Below are positions 56,138 to 64,000 of a DNA stretch of 64,000 nt, piece by piece; the first letter of the stretch is position 1; each line of letters begins with the position of its first letter. The position numbers and the translations under genes are program-made. The notes under the pieces were generated by a model. The model saw only the letters and a list, made by a program, of their open reading frames with translations, ran no database searches and was not told the origin of the DNA. Source of the DNA: Isachenkonia alkalipeptolytica (GTDB taxonomy: Bacteria > Bacillota > Clostridia > Peptostreptococcales > T1SED10-28); NCBI RefSeq assembly GCF_009910325.1, contig NZ_SUMG01000002.1:62001-126000 (forward strand). The letters are read 5' to 3'.

Positions 56138-56839
56138 TTATAAATCCGATGCTTCTTTTTTCTTTGAGAAATTTCGTGCTCCCATATACAAAATCCCTAA
56201 AACCGCAAGCTGCAGCAATAATGCGGGAATAAATCCGAATATATCCGGCAGGTAAATGATTTCTGCGTCTTCTATCAATGTGCTGTACCAAAAGGAATAG
56301 TGAAAAATCCCCGCAAGCACAGATCCTCCGATAAAGGCAATCAATACAATGATCTGCAGGGTAAAACCTTCTCCGATTCTCATTAGGGTTCCCGAAGCAC
56401 ATCCTCCGGCAATGACCATTCCAATACCAAAAAGAATGCCTCCGATCACAGTATGCCACCCCACCGGTCTAAGATTCCCCGGCACTTCGTTAAGCTGAAA
56501 ACTGCTCGTATCAATGGACTGGATTTGAAGAACAAAAAAACCTATTGTTGATATCATCAATGCTAGGATCACAGCTTGTAAAAGTTTGGTAGTTCCAATG
56601 GTCAAGGGATTTCGAATACTGGCCGCAAAGCAAAAGCGTGAACGCTCCAAGGTAAAGCCCAGAAAAATTCCCACAGGAAAAACCCACATATAGGAAGATT
56701 CCCTTAGAAACAAAACCGTCCCCGTACCAAGGATTATTAGAAACAGTATCCAGGCATAAGGTTTCTGATTATTCCTCTGAACCCTCTTCATTTCTTGTTG
56801 CCGTCTTTTTTTCAAAGCTTCAATTCGTTCAGAAGTCAT
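56138..56839 (-). CDS. YeeE/YedE transporter, first half
   Basis: A 233-residue membrane protein with a basic cytoplasmic N-terminus and about six hydrophobic helices. Family motifs are FTLERSRFCFAASIR and the glycine-rich AGGCASGTLMRIGEG, each with the conserved cysteine that in YeeE relays thiosulfate through the membrane. It complements the second-half protein encoded two genes on. The gap to the TusA gene is 18 bases. AAGGAGG stands ahead of the ATG, and the unit begins after the tatC terminator, so it has its own promoter, which I could not place with confidence. Confidence 0.85.
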   Translation of the reverse strand: MTSERIEALKKRRQQEMKRVQRNNQKPYAWILFLIILGTGTVLFLRESSYMWVFPVGIFLGFTLERSRFCFAASIRNPLTIGTTKLLQAVILALMISTIGFFVLQIQSIDTSSFQLNEVPGNLRPVGWHTVIGGILFGIGMVIAGGCASGTLMRIGEGFTLQIIVLIAFIGGSVLAGIFHYSFWYSTLIEDAEIIYLPDIFGFIPALLLQLAVLGILYMGARNFSKKKEASDL

Positions 56840-56920
56840 TGTCCCCCTCCTTGAATAATATTTTCGGTCCGACTTTATTTTATCATTATTCTTATTTATA
56901 TACCCGATCTTTTGAAAAAA

Positions 56921-56946
56921 AGCCCCCTATACAGTATAGAGCGCTT
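56921..56946 (-). terminator. Intrinsic terminator after tatC
   Basis: AGCGCTCTATAC and GTATAGGGGGCT pair with one mismatch and one G-U, then seven T follow on the minus strand. It separates tatAC from the YeeE/YedE unit. Confidence 0.75.
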
Positions 56947-56973
56947 TTATAACGATTATCTTTTGCTTTTTTC

Positions 56974-57693
56974 TTACTGGGTTTCCTTTTCTTTTTTACG
57001 ATAAATCACAGAGGAGATTATAATACTCACTTCAAATAGAATCATCATGGGTCCCGCTAATAGTGCTTGGGAAATAATATCCGGCGGTGTAATCAGCGCC
57101 GATAATACCACAACAACCAGGAATACAAACTTACGAGCCCGTCGCAGAGTTCTCGGCCGTACCAGGTTAAACTTTGTCAAAAGCAGTACCAGCATCGGCA
57201 GTTCGAAAGCCACCCCGAAGGCGAATAAAATGGAGGTGACAAAGCCGATGTAGCTGGTAAAGGAAAACAGCGGCTGTACCTGTTCACTGGCCATCCCTGC
57301 AAAAAATTCAATGCTTAAGGGGAGAATCAGCAGATAGGCGAAAATAATCCCTCCGACAAAAAAGAAGGTGCCGAAAAATACGGATAAAAACAAGAATATC
57401 TTCTGTTTTTTTTGAATGCCGGGAATCACGAAAGCCCAAACCTGATAAAATATAATGGGCAATGCCCCTACAAGTCCGGCCATCAAAGCCAGCTTAATAT
57501 GGGCCATTAACAATTCCGGAGGACTTAGGTAAATAAAATCCACCTCTCCGCCGGGTCGGATCATCAGGTTTTGAATTTCATCAACGAAATAAAAAGCCAC
57601 CCCCGTTGCTGCCAACAAGGTAATAATCACTATTATAATCCGTTTTCTTAACTCGGTTAAATGTTCAACCAGTGTTAATCCTTCTTCATTCAA
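56974..57693 (-). CDS. tatC: Twin-arginine translocase subunit TatC
   Basis: The receptor subunit of the Tat pathway, which exports folded proteins carrying a twin-arginine signal. The opening LVEHLTELRKRIIIVIITLL, FYQVWAFVIPGIQKKQKIFL, and six predicted helices ending in QALLAGPMMILFEVSIIIS are typical. The frame opens with a GTG at 57714, but AAGGAGG lies inside that extension. The TTG at 57693, 8 bases behind it, gives the more usual N-terminus (239 residues). It follows tatA by about 80 bases. The Tat-signal selenoprotein at 51.5-52.2 kb is a probable client. Confidence 0.94.
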   Translation of the reverse strand: MNEEGLTLVEHLTELRKRIIIVIITLLAATGVAFYFVDEIQNLMIRPGGEVDFIYLSPPELLMAHIKLALMAGLVGALPIIFYQVWAFVIPGIQKKQKIFLFLSVFFGTFFFVGGIIFAYLLILPLSIEFFAGMASEQVQPLFSFTSYIGFVTSILFAFGVAFELPMLVLLLTKFNLVRPRTLRRARKFVFLVVVVLSALITPPDIISQALLAGPMMILFEVSIIISSVIYRKKEKETQ

Positions 57694-57775
57694 GGAAGGA
57701 CCCTCCTTAAGCACTTATCGTACTGTCTATTTTGGATGCCTATTTCCTTAACCATGGTAGGGTTACTGCTCATTA

Positions 57776-58051
57776 CTATTCTTTTGATTCTTTCTCATTG
57801 TTTTCCGCCGTTTCGTTTTCCTTTGTCTGAGCGGTCTTTGTTTCTTTTGTTTCCTCTTCTTTCTTTTCCTTCGCTTTTTTCGACTCCGAAGTGTCTCCGT
57901 CTCCCATAAGATTGCTGGTTTCCTTCTTAAATTCCTTCAGACTTTTCCCCACGGCTTTTCCGATCTCCGGAAGTTTTGAGGGACCGAAAATCACCAGGGC
58001 TACAACTAAAATCAGTATCAATTCTACTATACCTAATCTTCCACCAAACAT
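57776..58051 (-). CDS. tatA: Twin-arginine translocase subunit TatA
   Basis: The pore-forming small subunit: a short N-terminal membrane helix ([20 protein letters not shown]), the FGP hinge, an amphipathic helix ([17 protein letters not shown]), and a highly charged Lys/Glu tail. The start at 58051 is the ATG behind GGAGGAATAAAT; the frame opens 23 codons earlier without support. At 91 residues it is a normal TatA. With TatC alone it forms the minimal Gram-positive Tat system. Confidence 0.94.
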   Translation of the reverse strand: MFGGRLGIVELILILVVALVIFGPSKLPEIGKAVGKSLKEFKKETSNLMGDGDTSESKKAKEKKEEETKETKTAQTKENETAENNEKESKE

Positions 58052-58237
58052 ATTTATTCCTCCTAAAGTATATTCCCAGCACAGTCTTACCTTATAATCC
58101 TTTCTACGTGCTGTTCTCATCTTGATAAAATTATAACATATCGTGGATAGGAATGATTCTATTTTTCCGTCTTATGCAAAAGTCTTATAGTTCATAATAG
58201 TTGGTTATGCCTGTAAGCACCCCTACCAAGCTGCGTT

Positions 58238-59113
58238 TTACAGCCTTCGGTAGGACTCCTTGAAGGAATAATCCTGGGCCTCTTCCATGGCCTCTTCAAT
58301 TTTATTCAGCAAGGAATCTTTATCCCGGGGCAGGGTTCCCTCCAAGGCCACATAATTCGATGCATGATTGCTTCGGAAAATGGTATGCTCTAAATCCAAT
58401 CCCTCGATCATCTTCTGGGTCTCCAGTAGCACTTCCCTTGGATTTAACAACTGGAAGGTTCCTTTTTTCACCTCATCATATAAGGGCGTCCCCTCCTGGA
58501 CCAACAGGGTCAAAAGCGCAAAGTAATCGGGCTGAATACGATTTATGACCTTCGCCGATTCCCATGCGTGTTCCTGCCATAAATCCTTGCCCCCCAGTCC
58601 CGAGACCACTGTAACCGACAGGGTGAAGCCTGCCTCCTTTGCTCTTTCCCCGGCTTCCATCATTTCCCCGGGTGTAACCCCTTTGTTGACCTGTCGCAGG
58701 ATCTTATCACTGCCGGACTCCACTCCTAAGTAAAGCATGGATAAGCCTAAGCTGTTAAGTTTTTTCAGATCTTCCGGGCTTTTTCGTAAAATGTCCTTGG
58801 GCGCACTGTATGCGGATACCTTTTTACACTCGGGAAAAAGTCGTCGGATTTCCCCCAGGATTTTTTCCAAAGCCTCTGTGGGGATTCCTAAAGCATTTCC
58901 ATCGGCTAAAAATATTTTTTCCACAACAGGGTGCACTTCCCGTACCCTTTCCAGGTCCCGAAGTATGTCTTCAACCTTCCGTAGGCGAAAGCTTTTATCT
59001 TTATACATCCCGCAAAAGCTGCACTGATTATGGGAACAGCCGATGCTTACTTGCAGGATTAAACTGTAGGCCTCACTGGGAGGCCGATAAATTTGACCTT
59101 CATAGTTCATCAT
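58238..59113 (-). CDS. Radical SAM protein, unknown target
   Basis: An Elp3-like radical SAM domain. The cluster motif is SIGCSHNQCSFCGMYKDKSF (Cys-x4-Cys-x2-Cys), with FLADGNALGIP and LYLGVESGSDKILRQVNKG farther on. The protein of about 291 residues lacks additional cluster or B12 domains. Relatives are widespread in clostridia and carry the generic name radical SAM protein; the modified substrate is not known. The start at 59113 is chosen because GGAG lies 6 bases upstream; the frame opens with TTG at 59125. It lies between tatA and the isoprenoid-synthase-like gene. Confidence 0.85.
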   Translation of the reverse strand: MMNYEGQIYRPPSEAYSLILQVSIGCSHNQCSFCGMYKDKSFRLRKVEDILRDLERVREVHPVVEKIFLADGNALGIPTEALEKILGEIRRLFPECKKVSAYSAPKDILRKSPEDLKKLNSLGLSMLYLGVESGSDKILRQVNKGVTPGEMMEAGERAKEAGFTLSVTVVSGLGGKDLWQEHAWESAKVINRIQPDYFALLTLLVQEGTPLYDEVKKGTFQLLNPREVLLETQKMIEGLDLEHTIFRSNHASNYVALEGTLPRDKDSLLNKIEEAMEEAQDYSFKESYRRL

Positions 59114-59140
59114 TGATCTCTCCAATTCTTTTGCTTTTCT

Positions 59141-60397
59141 TTATTTTACCACAGTTTCCCCAAATTTTTCACCGGTCATGAACCGGGAATTTTTAACTTT
59201 CTTCATGATAATCTCCCTTTGGGTTTCTAAAAATCTTCGGGACACAGGGAGACGGTCCTCTGCCCATTGCAGAAAATCCGGGGTGAAACCGGAGGGGGTC
59301 ATCAGTACCGATCCTAAAATCAGCCACAGGGTGTGTTCAAAGAGAAAAAGGGGCATTTCCACTGCCTTCATAATGCCCTGGGCATCTCCAAAAACTTTTT
59401 CTGAAAATACGATTAATTGACGGGCTTTCCCGTCTAAGGGTTCCCTGGCATAATCCATGGAAAAAAGGGTATGGTGTTGGTTTTCATAATCCTCTTTACA
59501 GTCCTGCAGATCGTCCGCCATTTGTAAAAGCACCCCGTAATTATAACAAAACTTTTCTTCCTCGGGCAGAAGGTTCCCTTTCACCAAATACCCATCCGCC
59601 AGTACGGAAGCCCCCCCTTTATGAAAACTGATTTGCAGCACCTCTTCTTCCCTTTGTGCTTTCTTCCGTTCCTCGCTTTTAACAATCAGTGTTTGCTGTC
59701 TTAAACTTTCTCGCTGGCTGTGATGAATATACAGCAGACTTTGAAAAACCCGGGGATAGGATGCTCTGGGAAAGGTTTTTTCAATTTTTTCAATCATATG
59801 AAAAATTTTTTCCTCTTTCCTTCCCCGGGGCGTATCTTTTTCCCCTGCCAAGCGCCGGTTTAAACGATCACAGGCCAGATATTTTTCCCCTTTGCTGATC
59901 TTCGGATCATCCATAAAGTTGTCTGTATAAGGGTACAGCATACTGTATCCGAAAACCCCGTCGGTACAGGACACAGTCACCCCAAAAGCCTTTTGAAGCA
60001 GGTTCATGATCCATACATTCCGCAGGGCCTGTCCCGTATCTTCCCGGGGGAAATCCGGCTCATATTTTTGTACTTTTTCAAGAAATTCTTCGGAGCTTCT
60101 GAAAAAAGCGGGATCCTGTAAAATTGTTTTCCCAGGGGAAGCAAAGATCGGACCCTTTATCAAAAATTCTTTTAGCCCCCTTTCCAGCTGCTCTTTCGAT
60201 TTGGACTTTTCCATTTCCTCTGAGAAATTCAGAATCGCCTTTTCCGTTTCCTGTTTTTCTTTGAAACCCACCACGGGAATTTCTTTTTCCCTTTTTCCTA
60301 AAGAAGAGTCTTCCCAAAGACTTAAGGCCTGCTGATATAAAGAAGAACCCCCGGGAAGAGAGCTTTTCCAAGGCACTTCTTTTCTCATTTTCTCCAT
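59141..60397 (-). CDS. Diverged class I isoprenoid-synthase-like protein
   Basis: A mostly helical 418-residue protein. Two aspartate-rich motifs stand out: TDNFMDDP (Asp159, Asp163, Asp164) and QMADDLQDCKED (Asp295, Asp296, Asp299), 130 residues apart. This is the arrangement in trans-prenyltransferases and class I terpene synthases, where the aspartates bind magnesium and diphosphate. HKGGASVLADGYLV, with a glycine pair before the second motif, also fits. The N-terminal 110 residues are charged and do not match a known domain. The start at 60397 is preceded by GGAGGTGAGG. The family is seen in some Firmicutes as class 1 isoprenoid biosynthesis enzyme without known product. Neighbours give no clear clue. 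Confidence 0.6.
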   Translation of the reverse strand: MEKMRKEVPWKSSLPGGSSLYQQALSLWEDSSLGKREKEIPVVGFKEKQETEKAILNFSEEMEKSKSKEQLERGLKEFLIKGPIFASPGKTILQDPAFFRSSEEFLEKVQKYEPDFPREDTGQALRNVWIMNLLQKAFGVTVSCTDGVFGYSMLYPYTDNFMDDPKISKGEKYLACDRLNRRLAGEKDTPRGRKEEKIFHMIEKIEKTFPRASYPRVFQSLLYIHHSQRESLRQQTLIVKSEERKKAQREEEVLQISFHKGGASVLADGYLVKGNLLPEEEKFCYNYGVLLQMADDLQDCKEDYENQHHTLFSMDYAREPLDGKARQLIVFSEKVFGDAQGIMKAVEMPLFLFEHTLWLILGSVLMTPSGFTPDFLQWAEDRLPVSRRFLETQREIIMKKVKNSRFMTGEKFGETVVK

Positions 60398-60446
60398 TCC
60401 CCTCACCTCCACTTTTTACTTAATTATACCCTCATTCAATGAAAAA

Positions 60447-60473
60447 CCCCACAAGGATGGACTCCCTGTGGGG
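60447..60473 (-). terminator. Intrinsic terminator after fdhA
   Basis: CCCCACA pairs with TGTGGGG across a 13-base loop and is followed on the minus strand by TTTTTC, 40 bases past the fdhA stop. Confidence 0.85.
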
Positions 60474-60513
60474 CTTAACAACTAGTAATGTTAAAAATAT
60501 CGAGCTTATCGGT

Positions 60514-63189
60514 TTAAGACGCTTTTTCGATATTTACTGCACTTACCTTCAGTTCCGGAATCTTCGAATACTCATCCAACACACTGCCATTGGTCAGAAC
60601 ATTGGCTGCTCCCTGTGCCCAGTGGAATGGAATGAACACGGTATTTCCCGTAATTTTGTCGGTAACCTTGGCTTTCACGGTGATGGATCCTCTTCGGGAG
60701 GAAACTTTAATCTTGTCACCGGTTTCAATATTCTTTGCACGGGCAACTTCAGGACTGATTTCAATAAAACTCTCCGGTGCTAAGTTATTCAGACCTTCCG
60801 TTTTTCCGGTCATGGTTCTTGTATGATACTGATAAAGCACCCGGCCGGTGGTCATAATCATTGGATATTCGTCATCAGTGATTTCTGCAGAAGGTTTGTA
60901 CTGTGCCGGTTTAAAGAGACCCAGCCCTCGAGCAAATCGCTCCCCATGTAAGAATTTGGTGCCTTCATGGGTTTTGGTTGGACATGGCCACTGTAGACCG
61001 CTGCCTTCCAGTCGACTATAATCGATCCCTGCATATTGAGGGGTTACCATTGCAATCTCATCCATGATCTCCGATGCACTTTCATAGGTTTTCTCATCAC
61101 CCAGTCGGTTCATCAGGGTCATAAAGACCTCCCAGTCATTTTTCGCCTCACCGGGGGCATCGATGGCTTTTCGAATCCGCTGCACTCTTCTTTCGGTATT
61201 AACAAAGGTTCCATCCTTTTCTGCATAGGCGGTTGCAGGAAGTACCACATCTGCCAATTCCGCCGTTTCCGTCAAGAAGATGTCCTGTACCACTAAGAAG
61301 TCTAAACTCTCCATGGCTTTACGAATATGCTTGGTGTCCGGGTCGGAAACCATAGGGTTCTCCCCCATAACATAAAGCATCTTTAAACTTTTACGGATGG
61401 CGTTATCCATCATCTCGGGAAGGGTAAGTCCGTTTTCGTCGGAAAGGTCGGCACCCCAAGCTTGATCGAATTTCTTCTTCATGTCGGGGTTCGCCACCGG
61501 TTGGTAACCCGGATAGACGTTGGGAAGACCTCCCATATCACAGGCTCCCTGCACATTGTTTTGGCCTCGTAGAGGGTTCACGCCGGTACCTTCTCTTCCG
61601 ATATTTCCCGTAAGCATGGCAAGGTTTGCAATGCTCATTACACTTTCCGTACCGGTACTGTGCTGGGTGATTCCCATACAGTAATAAATCGCTGCCCGTT
61701 TGGCTTCGCCGTAAATTTTCCCTGCTTTAATAATGTCCTTAGCGTCCACTTCACAGATTTCCGCAACTTTTTCAGGCGTGTACTCTTTCACAAGCTCCTT
61801 TAACGCTTCAAAGTTTTCCGTTCGTTCTTCAATGAATTGATCATCCTGAAGTCCCTCTTCCAAAATCACATGCATCAGTCCGTTGGAAAGGGCCAGGCTG
61901 GTTCCCGGTTTGATTTGTAGGAATACATCAGCGTAATAGGCCAGCTCAATTTCCCGGGGATCGGCTACAATAAGCTTCGCTCCATTTTTCACCGCTTGTT
62001 TCATCTTGGATCCGATCACCGGATGATTCTCCGTGGTATTGGATCCTGTTACAAATAAAACGTCGGATGCTAATACTTCGTTTACACTGTTTGTCATCGC
62101 TCCGCTTCCTAACGTGGTTGCAAGACCTGCAACGGTAGAGGAATGTCAGAGCCGGGCGCAGTGGTCCACACTGTTGGTTCCAAGGGTTGCCCGCATAAAC
62201 TTTTGCATCATGTAGTTATCTTCCGTACTACACCTCGCTGAGGTCAGTCCTGCAAAAGCCCCGGGACCGTTTTCCTCTTGAATTTCTTTTATTTTTCCGA
62301 TGATGGTATCATAAGCTTCTTCCCAGCTGGCTTCCTGAAGTCTTCCGTCTTTTCGAACCAAAGGCATCTTCAGCCGATCGGGATGGCTTAAGAAGTCAAA
62401 GGCGAATTTACCCTTTGCACAGAGCATTCGATCATTCACACCCTCCGCCGGTTGCACTTCCACTACTTTATTATCCTTTATCAGTAAATCCATTTGACAC
62501 CCGACGCCACAATAGGAACAGGTGGTTCGGACTTTATCCACTTCCCAGTATCGGAATTTGGTTTTCTTTTTGGATCCCAGAGCATCTACGGGACATACGG
62601 ATACACAGTTTCCACAGGATACACAGGTGGATTCGGAAAGACCCCGCTCTAAAGGTGTTGCTACATGGGTCTCAAATCCTCTCTCTGCAAAACCGATGGC
62701 GTGGGTTTCCTGAAGCTGATCACAAACCATTACACATTTTCCGCATCGGATGCATTTGTTCTGATCGCTGTAATAAAAATCATTGGACTGATCGATTTCA
62801 TAGTGGTTTCTTGCTCCGTCGTAAGAGGTTTCTTCCACACCGTACTCATAACAAAGATCCTGCAAGGTACACTCCCCGGCTTTTTCACAGGTTAAGCATT
62901 CCAGGGGATGGTCCGCTAAAAGAAGATCCAGAATTTCTTTCCGGGCGGTTACCACATCTTCACTTTCCGTCTCTACTTCCATTCCCTCATAAACCGGCGT
63001 TACACAGGCCGTGGGAAGGTTGTTGCCACCATTTACTTCCACCACACAAATTCTACAGGAACCATGGGGCTTTAATCTTGGATCGTGACAAAAGGTGGGG
63101 ATTTTAATGCCTATTTTTTTCGCCGCTTCTAATACGGTGGTGTCTTTTTCCACTTCCACCTTTTGACCGTTAATTGATAAGGTCACCAT
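60514..63189 (-). CDS. fdhA: Selenocysteine formate dehydrogenase, catalytic subunit
   Basis: One coding region of 891 residues interrupted only by a UGA at 62148-62146 (residue 348), read as selenocysteine. The N-terminus is a 2Fe-2S ferredoxin domain (CHDPRLKPHGSCRICVVEV). A His-Cys cluster (DHPLECLTCEKAGECTLQDL) follows, then two 4Fe-4S motifs (CIRCGKCVMVCDQ, CVSCGNCVSVCP) and the molybdopterin domain beginning CSYCGVGCQ. The active site reads HCARL-Sec-HSSTVAGL, corresponding to Sec140-His in E. coli FdhF. The C-terminal dinucleotide-binding domain includes GRVLYQYHTRTMTGK. It oxidises formate or reduces CO2, passing electrons to the NuoF-like partner upstream. AAGGAGG lies ahead of the ATG. 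Confidence 0.95.
62117..62133 (-). promoter_or_regulatory. Bacterial SECIS hairpin of fdhA
   Basis: In the mRNA GUUGCA pairs with UGCAAC around GGUCU; the GGUCU begins 18 bases after the UGA, exactly as in E. coli fdhF and in the selenoprotein gene at 51.9 kb. Confidence 0.85.
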
Positions 63190-63277
63190 TTACTTTCGCC
63201 TCCTTCGTAAAATCATTTCGCTCATTATCTATTTTAAAGAATTATCGAATCTCTAAAGATATTTCCTTAACCGATCC

Positions 63278-64000
63278 TTACCCTTTTTTGATTGCGTCAA
63301 AAGGACAGGCTTCTAAGCAAGCATTACATTTGATACATTTTTCCGTATCAATATGGTATACGGTTTTGCCTTTTGTACCACTGATACAATCCACCGGACA
63401 CTTCGCTGCACAGATTCCGCATTTCTTACATTTATCTTCGATTACCATGTAGTTCAATAAGGCCTTGCAAACCCCGGCCGGACATCGCTTATCATGCACA
63501 TGGGCTTCATATTCATCCATAAAGTAATCCAGGGTGGAAAGTACCGGATTCGGTGCCGTTTGACCCAGACCGCAAAGAGATGCATTCTTAATGGTTTTCG
63601 CTAAGGTCTTCAGCTTGTCCAGATCCGCCGGGGTTCCTTTCCCTTCGGCGATTTTATCCAGCATCTCCAACATTCTCTTTGTGCCGTCTCGACAAGGGGT
63701 ACATTTACCACAGGATTCTTCCACGGTAAAGTCTAAGAAGAACCGGGCGATATCCACCATACAGTTATCTTCATCCATGACGATCATTCCACCGGAACCC
63801 ATCATGGATCCAAGCTCTATTAAGTTGTCGTAATCAATCGGCGTGTCGATGTGTGCCGCCGGAATACATCCTCCGGAAGGTCCGCCGGTTTGTACCGCTT
63901 TAAATTCTTTTCCTCCGGGAATCCCGCCTCCGACATCATAAATCGCTTCTCGCAGGGTGGTTCCCATGGGGATCTCTAAGAGTCCCGTATTGTTTATTTT
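63278..64000 (-). CDS. NuoF/HydB-like flavin iron-sulfur subunit (5' end cut)
   Basis: The frame stays open to the window edge, so the N-terminal NADH/FMN-binding part is missing. Visible are the end of the 51-kDa subunit fold ([20 protein letters not shown]), the 4Fe-4S motif [14 protein letters not shown] with the later Cys in [12 protein letters not shown], and a C-terminal two-cluster ferredoxin ([15 protein letters not shown] and [15 protein letters not shown]). This layout is that of HydB, HytB and NADH-linked formate dehydrogenase beta subunits in clostridia. It lies 88 bases before fdhA and most likely connects formate oxidation to NAD and/or ferredoxin, possibly by electron bifurcation; the bifurcation claim is inference only. 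Confidence 0.92.
   Translation of the reverse strand, partial: KINNTGLLEIPMGTTLREAIYDVGGGIPGGKEFKAVQTGGPSGGCIPAAHIDTPIDYDNLIELGSMMGSGGMIVMDEDNCMVDIARFFLDFTVEESCGKCTPCRDGTKRMLEMLDKIAEGKGTPADLDKLKTLAKTIKNASLCGLGQTAPNPVLSTLDYFMDEYEAHVHDKRCPAGVCKALLNYMVIEDKCKKCGICAAKCPVDCISGTKGKTVYHIDTEKCIKCNACLEACPFDAIKKG

Noticed and set aside
60514-63189. Two separate genes for a short iron-sulfur protein and a molybdopterin protein
   Set aside because: The UGA sits at the known Sec site of formate dehydrogenases and both parts are in the same frame with no second ribosome site.

Overview
The window reads as chromosomal DNA from an anaerobic, amino-acid-fermenting, low-GC Gram-positive bacterium, most probably an endospore-forming clostridium. 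This assignment is inferred from gene content and has not been tested by any search. The supporting evidence is strong AGGAGG ribosome sites with frequent TTG starts, a murB-rapZ-yvcK-whiA block, pyruvate kinase with the C-terminal phosphohistidine-like domain, formate-tetrahydrofolate ligase, a selenocysteine formate dehydrogenase and a GerM-like protein. Nearly everything is on the minus strand. I see no rRNA, tRNA, CRISPR array, insertion sequence or prophage, and no gene-free gap longer than about 260 bases.

Layout. 1-7.4 kb: a cut DUF4153 membrane protein, a formamidase-type amidase, a TtcA-like thiolase, a zinc/cadmium efflux ATPase with its ArsR/CadC repressor and a clear promoter/operator, and an aminotransferase. 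7.6-15.6 kb: a membrane-anchored glycerophosphodiesterase, KatG, diaminopropionate ammonia-lyase, an IclR regulator, and tryptophanase with a possible leader peptide. 15.7-28.2 kb: a transferred-looking exonuclease III, an rRNA methyltransferase, a GerM-like surface protein, an aldo/keto reductase, FxsA, a thioesterase, pyruvate kinase, phosphofructokinase and DnaE.

28.4-42.8 kb is a complete histidine fermentation locus: YuiF-type permease, HutH, a large SARP/AAA/TPR regulator, PruA-type dehydrogenase, HutI, glutamate formimidoyltransferase, a long-form urocanase and Fhs. Together they take histidine to glutamate, and the formimino carbon to formyl-tetrahydrofolate, formate and ATP. The cyclodeaminase step is not in the window. 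42.9-49 kb holds an HD-GYP protein and the whiA-nudix-yvcK-rapZ-murB block.

49-64 kb is the most interesting part. MOSC, MoaA, FdhD and a Sec-containing FdhA with a NuoF-like partner form a formate dehydrogenase system. Between them lies an unusual redox/sulfur/selenium module: a Tat-signal lipoprotein of the C-GCAxxG-C-C family that reads through an in-frame UGA (selenocysteine) with a near-canonical SECIS hairpin; a divergent LysR regulator; an exported protein with six FMN-binding repeats; a two-gene YeeE/YedE transporter with a TusA gene between its halves; and TatC and TatA. Also present are a radical SAM protein and a diverged class I isoprenoid-synthase-like protein.
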